Below, piece by piece: positions 43,364 through 51,885 of a stretch of DNA of 64,000 bases. This stretch comes from JANMZO01 sp963763135. GTDB lineage: Bacteria > Actinomycetota > Acidimicrobiia > Acidimicrobiales > JANYDT01. The stretch lies in NCBI GenBank assembly GCA_963763135.1, contig CAVXNJ010000012.1, forward strand, positions 372,001 to 436,000, in the 5' to 3' direction. Position 1 is the first letter of the stretch, and each line of letters opens with the position of its first letter. The position numbers were made by a program, and so were the translations under genes. The notes beneath the pieces were generated by a model. The model did not search any database, had not been told where the DNA came from, and worked only from the letters and a program-made list of their open reading frames with translations.

Positions 43364-44079
43364 CATCGACGCACGAGCGCACCGGCGAACCGAACCGACG
43401 CGGTCGGAACCTGACGGCCATGCCGAAGATGCCGCAAACGGTGCGAGTCCCGATCTGGCTCATCGCTGTTGTTGTTCTCACATCACTCGGGATGACGGTC
43501 CGAGGCTGCACCCGCGACACGCTCGCGACCCCGAAGTATCCGATGCGGGATCCGATCGTGCTGGTGCCGACCTATCGACCGCAGGCGTTCATCGAGATCT
43601 TCGAGCAGAACGGGCTTCCCCTGTCGTCGCTCGATGTCCAGGCCCTCACGCAACTACGCGACGAGTGGGAGAAGCGACCCGACCTGCAGGCGCTGTTCAA
43701 GACGAATGAAGGTTTCGTCGACATGGTGCCGTTCATGTCGTGGGCCATCGAGGTGCTGAGCGACGCGACCTCCACGCGCATGCTTCCGTATCGAGCGGCA
43801 CTGTTCAACATGCGCAGCCGACTGGGAATCGTGGCTGACCGTCCGCTCTACGAAGTCGTTCTGGTCATGCTGCACGACCGGCACGTCGACGCACTTTCCG
43901 TCGCGGAGCAGACGGCACTGCGGAGCATCTGCTCCGACATTTCGAAACAGCCGGACCTGCTCACCAACCTCTCTCCGCACGGATACCTGTCGATGCGAAG
44001 CGTCTTCACGTGGGTGCAAACCCGGCCTCAGGCCGCGGATCTCAGCCGTATTCGCAAAGCCGTCTTCCGAGCCCGTTAG
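43360..44079 (+). CDS. Single-pass membrane protein of unknown function (paralogue of the previous gene)
   Basis: The 239 residues comprise an N-terminal cytoplasmic stretch, one transmembrane segment (VPIWLIAVVVLTSLGMTV, about 30-47) and an extracytoplasmic domain. The segments ALFNMRSRLGIVADRPLYEV, ISKQPDLLTNLSPHG and VFTWVQTRPQ match the previous protein in order and spacing, so the two appear to derive from one duplication. An ATGA overlap couples their translation. I recognise no family. The pair may form a heteromeric surface complex, but that is inference. Confidence 0.65.
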   Translation: MTSTHERTGEPNRRGRNLTAMPKMPQTVRVPIWLIAVVVLTSLGMTVRGCTRDTLATPKYPMRDPIVLVPTYRPQAFIEIFEQNGLPLSSLDVQALTQLRDEWEKRPDLQALFKTNEGFVDMVPFMSWAIEVLSDATSTRMLPYRAALFNMRSRLGIVADRPLYEVVLVMLHDRHVDALSVAEQTALRSICSDISKQPDLLTNLSPHGYLSMRSVFTWVQTRPQAADLSRIRKAVFRAR

Positions 44080-44112
44080 CGCCGTCTTCCGGACAGCGAG
44101 CGGGTCAGGCGG

Positions 44113-45486
44113 TCAAGCGGTCACGTCGGTAACGCGGTTCGGGCGGGTCGGGCTCGCGACCGCAAGCAGGAGAAACAGCGTGGGAAGCAGACCCTGGAAC
44201 AGATCCTGCTCGGTCATGTTGAGCGCGATCACCGTCGCCAGCACGCATGCTCGAGCGGCCGCGACGGCCGGGACGTTGACGATGGCCTGCCCGATCCGAC
44301 GCAGCGCCTGCAGGACCGTTGTCGCGACAAGCGCGAACGCGGGGACCCCCGCCATCAGTGCGGCGTCGATGAAACCGTTGTGGGCATGAACGGCGACGTA
44401 GCCCGTACGAAATTCGATCTCGTCGCGCAATGCCGTCGAAAAGACCGTCGGTCCGACGCCGTAACCCGTCACCGGAGCCCGACGCACCAGGGCCAGACAG
44501 GCTTTCCAGATTCCCGTTCGCCGGGTCAGGGTCAGATCGACCACTCCTTCGGAATTACGAAAGACGACGGCCACCATCACGCGTGCGCCGACGACACCCA
44601 GCAGGGCGAGCACCGCGAACGTCGACCCGATGAAACGGGTTGACCGACCCTGTTGCGTCAGCCGCCGGATCAACAGTCCGGTGGCCCCCACCCCGAACGC
44701 AACGACCGTGGCCACGGCCAACACCGATCTCGGGCTGTTCGACTGCGACGCTTCGCCGGCCCACAGGCAAAAGGCGATCCCGGGCAGAACAAGCAAGGCT
44801 CGACGCGGTCGCAGTAACAGGTACATCGCGCCGCTGACGACCCCAAGGACTGCGGCGTGCGCGGCGACGTTGTTGTGGATGTAGGACCCGGAATACTCGT
44901 TGCCGAAACGATCGAACGAGGGATACCGCAAACTACCCAACCATCCAGCGACGTACGCCGCGAGGACCGACGCGTGAACGACAGCCAGGCGTCGTTCGAG
45001 CGTCGAGATCCCGCAGATGACGATGAAGGCCGCAAAGTAGGGAAACCTGGACGCGATCCAACTTGCCGAGGCCGAAGGAAGGATCGACCAGAAACCCGTC
45101 ATGACAAACCACACGCACAGCACGGTGAAGGGCCAATGGGTCCGGGCCATGGCGAGAAAGCCGTTGAAATCCGAAGCAACCAACGCGACACAGATCGCAA
45201 GCGCCACCGCCGCCGCAAGGTCCTTCCAACCCAGCCATCCGCTGCTCCCACGGGTGCTGAAGGCAGCGAACGGGGCGTTCGCCGACATCAGCAGAACAAC
45301 AACCTGCACGAGAAATGACGTGCGCCAGGGAGCCGTTGTGAATCGCCGGAGTCCGTCTGAAGGTGTGTGGTCGGGTTCCATTGAACGGTCCCGTCGGCCA
45401 CGGTATGGACCGGGCCCGGCGCGGTTCGCTTCGGGCGCAGCGCTATTCGCTTCGGGCGGTGCGCTGTTCGCCTGAAGAACGTCCAT
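44113..45486 (-). CDS. O-antigen ligase / Wzy-like polysaccharide polymerase
   Basis: The protein has up to 457 residues with about eleven hydrophobic segments. A large loop near residues 300-370 carries RRTGIWKACLALVRRAPVTGYGVGPTVFS and VAVHAHNGFIDAALMAGVPAF. The conserved R-x-x-x-W and H-[AN]-x-[FY] features are those of the O-antigen ligase (WaaL/Wzy_C) family. It probably polymerises or ligates lipid-linked glycans at the outer face of the membrane. The first 35 residues (NSAPPEANSAAPEANRAG) come from a 21-bp DNA repeat; ATG 45381 is an alternative start. It is divergent from the sugar-transferase gene. Confidence 0.8.
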   Translation of the reverse strand: MDVLQANSAPPEANSAAPEANRAGPGPYRGRRDRSMEPDHTPSDGLRRFTTAPWRTSFLVQVVVLLMSANAPFAAFSTRGSSGWLGWKDLAAAVALAICVALVASDFNGFLAMARTHWPFTVLCVWFVMTGFWSILPSASASWIASRFPYFAAFIVICGISTLERRLAVVHASVLAAYVAGWLGSLRYPSFDRFGNEYSGSYIHNNVAAHAAVLGVVSGAMYLLLRPRRALLVLPGIAFCLWAGEASQSNSPRSVLAVATVVAFGVGATGLLIRRLTQQGRSTRFIGSTFAVLALLGVVGARVMVAVVFRNSEGVVDLTLTRRTGIWKACLALVRRAPVTGYGVGPTVFSTALRDEIEFRTGYVAVHAHNGFIDAALMAGVPAFALVATTVLQALRRIGQAIVNVPAVAAARACVLATVIALNMTEQDLFQGLLPTLFLLLAVASPTRPNRVTDVTA

Positions 45487-45629
45487 CCATCCACCGTACC
45501 AACGGTTGCGGTTCGTCCCGGGGCTTGGTTGGCAACCGACGTCTCCGTTGCACCCGCAAACTACGATGACGGCAATGTCTGGAGCTTCCTGCCGTCAAAT
45601 GATGACCAGATTCGCTGGGGCGGCCTGAC

Positions 45630-46988
45630 ATGCGGCGGTTCATCACGTTCGTCTGTTACGCCGGTGTCATCGGCCTCCTCCAGGGCCTCGCGCGATATCT
45701 GGTTCAGAACCGGACCGGGATCAAGTACGAGCTCATGAACTTCGGCAATTGGCCGGTTGTCTACGCGTTGCTCTTCTGTGTTGTCGCGTTTCTGTTCGGG
45801 TTACCCGACCTGCAGGAAACGCTGTCGCGCACCATCGTCCTCTCGATTCTGAGTTGCATGGTGTCGGCGGCGCTGTTCACGATCATCAACACGATCTGGG
45901 GACCCAGCCTTCTCCCTCGGTACCTCCTGCTCGGAGCGCCGATCGCCGTAGCGCCGTGGCTCATCATCTGTGGGTTGCTGACTCGGCGCGGTTGGAACCG
46001 CGAGGCGGCCAAAGAACGCGTGCTCGTCGTGGCCTCGGCATCGGAAATTGAAAACGTCCAAACCGAAATCAACGAGCGGGCCGAACGCCCCTGTGTGTTT
46101 GTCGGGTCGGTCGAAATGAGTCGGCTCACGTCGAATCCGGAACGACGCACGACGTTCGGCCAGGCGCTGTTCGCGTGCGAACCCGGCAAGGTGCTCGAAG
46201 AAGCCGAGGCGAGCCAGGCCAGCCTTCTCGTTCTGTCCGAGGAAGCACAGCGCATTCCCCACGTTGTCGAAGAGGCCGCCAAGCTCCACGAGTCCGGCAC
46301 CCGGGTCCGCTCGCTCACGGCGTTCTACGACGAGTGGCTCGGCAAACTTCCGATTACCGAACTCGATCGCATGCAGCTCATGTTCGACCTGTCCGACGTC
46401 CACCCGACGGTCTACGCCCGCCTGAAGCGAACCGTCGACGTCGTCGCTGCGCTGTTCATCCTCGTGCTTTTGGCCCCGCTCCTTCCGTTCATCCTCCTCG
46501 GCAACCTCCTCGGCAACCGCGGCCCGCTGTTCTTCCGACAGCGTCGAATCGGCCAATACGGCGAAGAGTTCGACATCCTCAAATTCCGCAGCATGAAGCC
46601 GAGTCCCCAGGGCCAGGGCGAGTGGACCACCGTCGGCGACGCCCGGATCAGCTCGTTCGGCGGATTTCTCCGGAAAACCCATCTCGACGAACTGCCTCAG
46701 GCCATCAACATCCTCAAAGGCGAGATCTCACTCATCGGACCGCGGCCCGAGCAGGTGCACTACGTCCGGCAACTTGAGCAGACCATTCCGCACTACGGGT
46801 TCCGGCACACGGTTCGACCGGGCATCACCGGTTGGGCCCAGGTGAAGTATCCCTACGGGGCGAGCGTGCGCGATTCCGAGGAGAAGTTGGAATACGACCT
46901 GCACTATCTCCGTCACCACAGCCTCGTCACCGACCTGCGGATCACGAGCCGTACCGTGCGCGGCATGTTCTTCAAATCCGGTCGCTGA
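45630..46988 (+). CDS. Polyprenyl-phosphate sugar-1-phosphate transferase (initiating glycosyltransferase)
   Basis: The 452 residues comprise four N-terminal transmembrane segments (about 1-125), a Rossmann-like middle domain and a C-terminal bacterial sugar transferase domain from about residue 265. The latter has KRTVDVVAALFILVLLAPLL, the DILKFRSMKPS motif, RKTHLDELPQAINILKG, MSLIGPRPE-like SLIGPRPEQV and GITGWAQVKYPYGAS. This WcaJ/WbaP-type enzyme transfers a sugar phosphate to undecaprenyl phosphate, starting repeat-unit synthesis for the polysaccharide locus. It is followed by a 150-bp repeat array. Confidence 0.92.
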   Translation: MRRFITFVCYAGVIGLLQGLARYLVQNRTGIKYELMNFGNWPVVYALLFCVVAFLFGLPDLQETLSRTIVLSILSCMVSAALFTIINTIWGPSLLPRYLLLGAPIAVAPWLIICGLLTRRGWNREAAKERVLVVASASEIENVQTEINERAERPCVFVGSVEMSRLTSNPERRTTFGQALFACEPGKVLEEAEASQASLLVLSEEAQRIPHVVEEAAKLHESGTRVRSLTAFYDEWLGKLPITELDRMQLMFDLSDVHPTVYARLKRTVDVVAALFILVLLAPLLPFILLGNLLGNRGPLFFRQRRIGQYGEEFDILKFRSMKPSPQGQGEWTTVGDARISSFGGFLRKTHLDELPQAINILKGEISLIGPRPEQVHYVRQLEQTIPHYGFRHTVRPGITGWAQVKYPYGASVRDSEEKLEYDLHYLRHHSLVTDLRITSRTVRGMFFKSGR

Positions 46989-47402
46989 CCCATCCGGGGT
47001 GGTGCTCCCTGCGGTCGCCCTGTTTTGAGTTCCGTCGAAGCGAGGCGGCTACGCACGCCGCTTGGACAGCATCGTCTCGGCTAGCGCCTCGTCGATGGAC
47101 TCCCACCCAGTCCGGCCCCGGCACAGGAACTGTCCCGACCCATCCGGGGTTGGTGGCTCCCTGCGGTCGCCCTGATTTGAGTTCCGTCGAAGCGAGGCGG
47201 CTACGCACGCCGCTTGGACAGCATCGTCTCGGCTAGCGCCTCGTCGATGGACTCCCACCCAGTCCGATCCGCGCACGAGATCCGTCCCAACCATCCGGGG
47301 TGATGCTCCCTGCGGTCGCCCTGTTTTGAGTTCCGTCGAAGCGAGGCGGCGTGATGCTCCCCGCGGTCGCCCTGATTTGAGTCCGTCGAAACGAGGCCGC
47401 TT
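46989..47402. repeat. Tandem ~150-bp intergenic repeats
   Basis: Two nearly complete units and one truncated, internally re-duplicated unit are present; CATCCGGGGT marks them at 46991, 47141 and 47290. Each contains CTGCGGTCGCCCTGTTTTGA (or GATTTGA), TTCCGTCGAAGCGAGGCGGC and ACTCCCACCCAGTCCG. The third copy stops after GCGAGGCGGC and restarts at GTGATGCTCC. The array fills the whole 417-bp gap between convergent genes. The minus strand is open in parts (RRNSNQGDRRE-like peptide), but no protein family is recognisable. Confidence 0.92.
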
Positions 47403-47405
47403 CGG

Positions 47406-48425
47406 TCAGGTCGTCAGTGTGCCGATCCAGCCCCGAAGGAACGAGAACCCCGATATCGCGGAGAAGACGGTCCACGGAGCGACGCGAGTGGGAGATACTG
47501 CGATCACCAGGTCGACGGGTCGAGCCCGCCCCAGATACTGCGAATGGCTCGCACTGAGCAGCAATCCGCTTGCGTAGGCCACCAATGCGGCAAGAAAGGG
47601 TTTCCGAAGAGCGACGAGGAGAACCACACTGACGAGTGACGCAGCCGGCCACCACACCCGCACGCCTCGTATGTTGATGGGCCCGATGCGGATTCCCCGC
47701 ACGGTTCCCGTCATTCCATGACGTTGGATGTACAGCGGCTCGACGCTCGAGAACTTTGCGTGTCGCAACAACTGTTTGAAGGTCACGCGCTCATCGGGAT
47801 GGATTACAAGGTGCGTCTGCTCGAAATGCCATTGCACGCCGCTCGCGCCAAGCCGCAGGCCGAGATCGGTATCTTCCCGGAACGGATACGGCCACGCTTC
47901 CTCGAAACCACCGACCGCCAGGAACGCCTGCCGCGAAACCAGTAGGCATGCGGCCAGGTAACCGCCGGCGACAAGTCGTTGGACGCGCCGCCAACGCCAA
48001 CTTCCATCCTCCGCGCGCTTATTACTCGCGATGGCGAACTCCAATGCCTCATCCGACGAATGAGACCGCGCAAAGGTCGTGGCCGACTCCAGCGCTTCGG
48101 GACCGATCGTCACATCGTCATCGATGAACAGCACCCACGCGCCCGTGGCGGCCGTTGCGCCGAAGTTCCGTGCGGCCGCGGGTCCCCGGACCGGACCCCG
48201 GACCACGTTGGTCAGCCGGTGTGATGACTCGACCTTCAACGGCTCGAGGGCGGCGCTCACCGCTCCGGTGCGCGTGTCATCGACCACCACGATCTCGATG
48301 TCGGGACCCCCGAACTCGCGGATGGTCCGCACGAGGGCCATGGCCCGTTCATCACGAACCGACGGGATCACGACGGAAAGGACGCCGGGCGGGTCGGCGT
48401 CGGTTCCTCCGAGGGGTCCGCTCAC
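47406..48425 (-). CDS. Glycosyltransferase family 2 protein
   Basis: This 339-residue protein starts at a GTG that overlaps the upstream methyltransferase stop by 4 bp (GTGA); the open frame further upstream is a shadow of that gene. The GT-A core shows VLSVVIPSVRDERAM, IEIVVVDDTRTG, GPAAARNFGATAATGAWVLFIDDDV (the DDD metal motif) and later FREDTDLGLRLGASG. The C terminus has two or three hydrophobic segments (about 250-310) that may anchor it to the membrane. It probably adds a sugar to the lipid-linked repeat unit. Donor and acceptor are unknown. Confidence 0.85.
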   Translation of the reverse strand: MSGPLGGTDADPPGVLSVVIPSVRDERAMALVRTIREFGGPDIEIVVVDDTRTGAVSAALEPLKVESSHRLTNVVRGPVRGPAAARNFGATAATGAWVLFIDDDVTIGPEALESATTFARSHSSDEALEFAIASNKRAEDGSWRWRRVQRLVAGGYLAACLLVSRQAFLAVGGFEEAWPYPFREDTDLGLRLGASGVQWHFEQTHLVIHPDERVTFKQLLRHAKFSSVEPLYIQRHGMTGTVRGIRIGPINIRGVRVWWPAASLVSVVLLVALRKPFLAALVAYASGLLLSASHSQYLGRARPVDLVIAVSPTRVAPWTVFSAISGFSFLRGWIGTLTT

Positions 48426-49234
48426 CGCGAGGTCTCGCCGGCCCGACCGCTGTCGGCCAGGAGCAACGATCGTGATCTCGTGAGGTCGGCCACCGCGGCG
48501 ACAAGTTTCGGATGCCGGAGCAACCGGAACAGCCGGGGTTGATGACGCGGCGGGGTGACGAAGAAATGCAGGCCACCCCACATGAAATAGTCGACGTTCA
48601 AGAGGCGGGCGGCACGTTGAAACGACTCCGTGGTGCTGAACGCGATGTGCTGGCCGTGTTCGAGGCCGAAGTACCACCAGTCGGTCAGCGAAGGTGGCTC
48701 GAACGGGGCCAACTCGGTTCCGACGATCGCCACGGGCCCGTACGCCAGCATCTGCTTCAGGAACGCAAACGGGTCGAGCGAGTGCTCGATGACCTCGATC
48801 GCCACGCTGGCATCGAAGCGGGTCGTTTCATCGGCCTCGAATCCGGCGGCAAACAGGTTGTTCGGATAGGGATCGGAGTAGAACGCGTCATGGCCGCGGT
48901 CACGCAACATCCGAACGAGAACTCCGTTACCGCCGCCAACGTCGATGACCTTCGCCGGCTTCAACCAGAAGCGAAACGCGACATCGAGATGCGTGGCCAC
49001 CGTTTCGTTGCGCCAAAGAAGGCCCAGGTCACTCTTCGTTATCGAGGAGTCGGCGTACGACTCAGCCAACCAGTGCGGATTGGTGACCTTGATGTAGCCG
49101 CACTGCGGGCATCGTACGTAGTGTGCATCGTATTTTCCCAGCACCTGAGCCGTGCCGAACTCGACCATGGGATCTTGGCAGTACGGACACCGCGTGTCGG
49201 CCCCGGTGCCATGGGTTGCTTCGATTCCGGACAT
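48422..49234 (-). CDS. SAM-dependent methyltransferase with an N-terminal zinc-ribbon motif
   Basis: The 270 residues begin with a CPYC...CPQC zinc-binding pair (about 16-46). A class I methyltransferase domain follows: VIDVGGGNGVLVRMLRDRGHD, DASVAIEVIEHSLDPFAFLKQML and GLEHGQHIAFST. The layout matches sugar C-/N-methyltransferases and related enzymes of nucleotide-sugar pathways. The late GLEHGQHIAFST segment resembles the QHPxFF/HxxFFS region of that group. It is translationally coupled to the GT2 gene downstream, so it may modify the same glycan. Confidence 0.82.
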   Translation of the reverse strand: MSGIEATHGTGADTRCPYCQDPMVEFGTAQVLGKYDAHYVRCPQCGYIKVTNPHWLAESYADSSITKSDLGLLWRNETVATHLDVAFRFWLKPAKVIDVGGGNGVLVRMLRDRGHDAFYSDPYPNNLFAAGFEADETTRFDASVAIEVIEHSLDPFAFLKQMLAYGPVAIVGTELAPFEPPSLTDWWYFGLEHGQHIAFSTTESFQRAARLLNVDYFMWGGLHFFVTPPRHQPRLFRLLRHPKLVAAVADLTRSRSLLLADSGRAGETSR

Positions 49235-49469
49235 CCGCCCCGACTATACCGGCGCAGGTCAGTCGACCCGGCGCATGACGTCCACGACGAGGGAGCCGAC
49301 GTCGCAGCCGCGACCGAGCCGCCCGGGCCGACCTCGCAGCCGACGTCGGCGGGATGAACCAGGTAGCCAAACGAATCCGATCCTGAGAGGCCGTCCGGTC
49401 ACCGGACCGACAAAACACGAACGAACGGTATCCTTTGGCTTTTCCGATTCCTGTGTCAGCGAAGGTCGC

Positions 49470-50390
49470 GTGTTGTTTTCGGTCCCAGTGGTGCTCATCG
49501 GCTTCAACCGCCCCGACCTGTTTCGGGCGTTAATCGACTCCGTGAGGCCGACTTCCCCGAGCACCGTCTTCGCTGTTTTCGACGGACCACGAGCGTCGCG
49601 TCCGACCGATGCGGCACTGGTCGCGGAAACCCGGAGCAAACTCGCATCCATCGACTGGCCCTGCGAGGTCATCAGGATCGAGAGCGCGGTGAACCTCGGA
49701 TGCCGCAAGCGAATCCAGACCGGCCTTGATGAGGTGTTCAAGCAGGTCGATTCGGCGATCGTGCTCGAAGACGACTGTCTCCCGGAAACGTCGTTCTTCA
49801 GTTTCTGTGCCGAGCTTCTGGATCGCTACCGCAACGACGAGCGAATCGCCTACATCGCGGGGACGAACCACGGAATCAACCACGTGGGCACGACATCGAG
49901 CTACTCCTTCTCCCGTTACGGCGGCGTCTGGGGTTGGGCGACGTGGGCGCGAACCTGGAAGGAGTACGACGCGAACGCCCTCTCATGGGACGACCGTGGG
50001 GTCCGGAAGCGGGTACTGACCGCGTTTGAGCACCCCGACGAGCGGCGTTTCTGGAATGACGCGTTCCTCAAGGTCCGCAACGGTTTCGACACCTGGGATT
50101 TTCAGCTTTCGCTCGGTGTGTTCGCCCGCCACCAACTCGTCGTCGTACCGAGCGTCAACCTCATCAGCAACAACGGATTCGGCTCCGATGCGACCCACAC
50201 CGTCGACGCGACCGAACTGAGCCAACTTCCCACGTTTGCGTTGACAACCCCGCTGGTTCATCCGGCGACGGTCAGCCGGAACATTCAGTTCGACGAGCAG
50301 CTGTCGCAACAGTATCGGCGCACCCTCTCAACCGACTGGCGCTTCCGCATAGCCGAACTCCGGAAACGCATTCGGAACCGGACCTCATGA
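49470..50390 (+). CDS. Glycosyltransferase (GT2-like, sugar-chain synthesis)
   Basis: The protein has about 306 residues from GTG 49470, with GAAGG four bases upstream. The frame is open from 49152, but the upstream part overlaps the divergent methyltransferase and has no conserved look. Core features are PVVLIGFNRPDLFRALIDSV, NLGCRKRIQTGLDEVF, the metal motif IVLEDDCLPETSFFSFCAELL, and SRYGGVWGWATWARTWKEYD. This combination is found in methyltransferase-associated GT2-like proteins of capsule loci. It is followed by the flippase gene after 37 bp. Confidence 0.8.
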   Translation: MLFSVPVVLIGFNRPDLFRALIDSVRPTSPSTVFAVFDGPRASRPTDAALVAETRSKLASIDWPCEVIRIESAVNLGCRKRIQTGLDEVFKQVDSAIVLEDDCLPETSFFSFCAELLDRYRNDERIAYIAGTNHGINHVGTTSSYSFSRYGGVWGWATWARTWKEYDANALSWDDRGVRKRVLTAFEHPDERRFWNDAFLKVRNGFDTWDFQLSLGVFARHQLVVVPSVNLISNNGFGSDATHTVDATELSQLPTFALTTPLVHPATVSRNIQFDEQLSQQYRRTLSTDWRFRIAELRKRIRNRTS

Positions 50391-50427
50391 CAACCGATCG
50401 TCGGATCAGCGAGACCGAGGGTCGCCC

Positions 50428-51798
50428 ATGACTTGGGTCGAGCGGCGATTCTCGCGACTCGGGGCGGCCGTGGAGACGCTGAAACCGGCGTTCGCCCGGG
50501 TGTCCGAAGCCGGTGTCCGCATCGTCATCGGCACCGTCAGCTCCATCGTCATCACCCACCGGCTGAGCAAGGACTACCTCGCTCAGACGGCATACGTGGC
50601 GTCCCTGGTGGCCATCGGCCTGGCCATTTGCGCGTTGGGTCTCGACCAGGCCCTGACCCGTTATCTCCAAGACAACGCAAGCTCACGCCACCTGTTCCGC
50701 AAAATCTCGCGGATCCGCCTCATAGGAGTGAGCAGCGTCGCCACCGTGCTCCTCCTGTATATGGGGATATCCAACCTGCCGTGGCAAGTGAAAATCTACG
50801 GACTCATCTTCACCTTCACGTTGATTTCGTCCTTCAGCGAACTCAACGTGATCGTTGTGCAACGATTCGTCGGATCGAAAGCCGTGGCCAAACCGCGTAT
50901 CTGGGGATCGGTGTTCGGCAGCATCGGTCGGGCGGCCACCGTCCTGCTGTTTCCACGCAACCTCGTCCCGTTCGCCTTGGCCGCTCTGGTCGAGCCCGTA
51001 TGGGTCTATGTCGCCACCCGGCGAACCGTCGAACGGTCACTTCCCACCGACGAAACCGATCGGACCGATCGGACCGATCGGGCGGACTCCAGCCGTACCG
51101 CTCATCGGGGGCACCGCTCCGCCCCACGCGTATCTGCCTCGAGTTCCGAGCCTTCGACCCCGCTGATTTTGAAGTTCGGGCTGCCATACTTCCTGTCGGG
51201 TCTTGCCATAGTCCTGTACATGAAGATCGATATTGTGATTCTTCATGCCCTGGTCTCCAAGGATGAGTTGGCGAAATATGTTGTCGCCGTTCGCATATCA
51301 GAGCTTTTCTATTTCATTCCGACCGCCATATACGGTGCCGTTGCACCGGAGGCGATCCGTCGATACTCGGAAAGTCCGCTGAAGGGGCTGCAGTACATTC
51401 GCCAGCAGACGAAGGTACTGCTCGTCGTTACCTTCGCGATCGTCGGCGGGATCATCGTCTTCGGTCGACCGATCATCAGCGTGGTGGCCGGAAACCAGTA
51501 CCGCAGTTCGTACGGCGTTCTCTGCGTGCATGTCCTGGCCTTCGTCGGCGTGTCGGTGGGCGTCATGCGGGAGATCTGGATACTGCTGGAGGAGAACGGC
51601 TACCTCAGCCTGACGATGACGGCGCTGGGGGCGGTGCTCAACATCGCGTTGAACGTCGCTCTCGATCCCCACTACGGGGCCATGGGCGCAGCGATCGCCA
51701 CGACGTCGGCGTATTCAGTCGCCGGATTCGTCCTTCCTTGGTTCTCGAAGAATGGCCGAGAGTTCCTCCTCGGCCGGATTCGGGAGGATCACTCCTGA
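50428..51798 (+). CDS. Oligosaccharide flippase (Wzx-like, MOP superfamily)
   Basis: The 456 residues form about twelve hydrophobic segments, with an N-terminal helix pair, FGLPYFLSGLAIVLYMKIDIVIL in the middle and the typical GAVLNIALNVALDPHYGAMGAAIATTSAY near the end. It should flip undecaprenyl-linked repeat units to the outer face for polymerisation by the Wzy-like proteins nearby. The cytoplasmic loop near residue 210 contains a DNA-repeat-derived stretch, TDETDRTDRTDRADS, from 9-bp GGACCGATC-type units. Such expansion in a loop is tolerable but unusual. Confidence 0.88.
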   Translation: MTWVERRFSRLGAAVETLKPAFARVSEAGVRIVIGTVSSIVITHRLSKDYLAQTAYVASLVAIGLAICALGLDQALTRYLQDNASSRHLFRKISRIRLIGVSSVATVLLLYMGISNLPWQVKIYGLIFTFTLISSFSELNVIVVQRFVGSKAVAKPRIWGSVFGSIGRAATVLLFPRNLVPFALAALVEPVWVYVATRRTVERSLPTDETDRTDRTDRADSSRTAHRGHRSAPRVSASSSEPSTPLILKFGLPYFLSGLAIVLYMKIDIVILHALVSKDELAKYVVAVRISELFYFIPTAIYGAVAPEAIRRYSESPLKGLQYIRQQTKVLLVVTFAIVGGIIVFGRPIISVVAGNQYRSSYGVLCVHVLAFVGVSVGVMREIWILLEENGYLSLTMTALGAVLNIALNVALDPHYGAMGAAIATTSAYSVAGFVLPWFSKNGREFLLGRIREDHS

Positions 51799-51843
51799 CG
51801 GGCGACTCCGTACGGACCGCTCCCTGACGGCCGGCTCCTTACG

Positions 51844-51885
51844 CACCGCTCCGTCAGCACCGCTCCGTCAGCACCGCTCCGTCAG
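51844..51885. repeat. Three tandem 14-bp repeats
   Basis: CACCGCTCCGTCAG is repeated exactly at 51844, 51858 and 51872, with a degenerate copy earlier (CTCCTTACG). The last copy provides part of the stop codon of the minus-strand glycosyltransferase. The array lies between the convergent flippase and GT4 gene ends. Confidence 0.9.
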
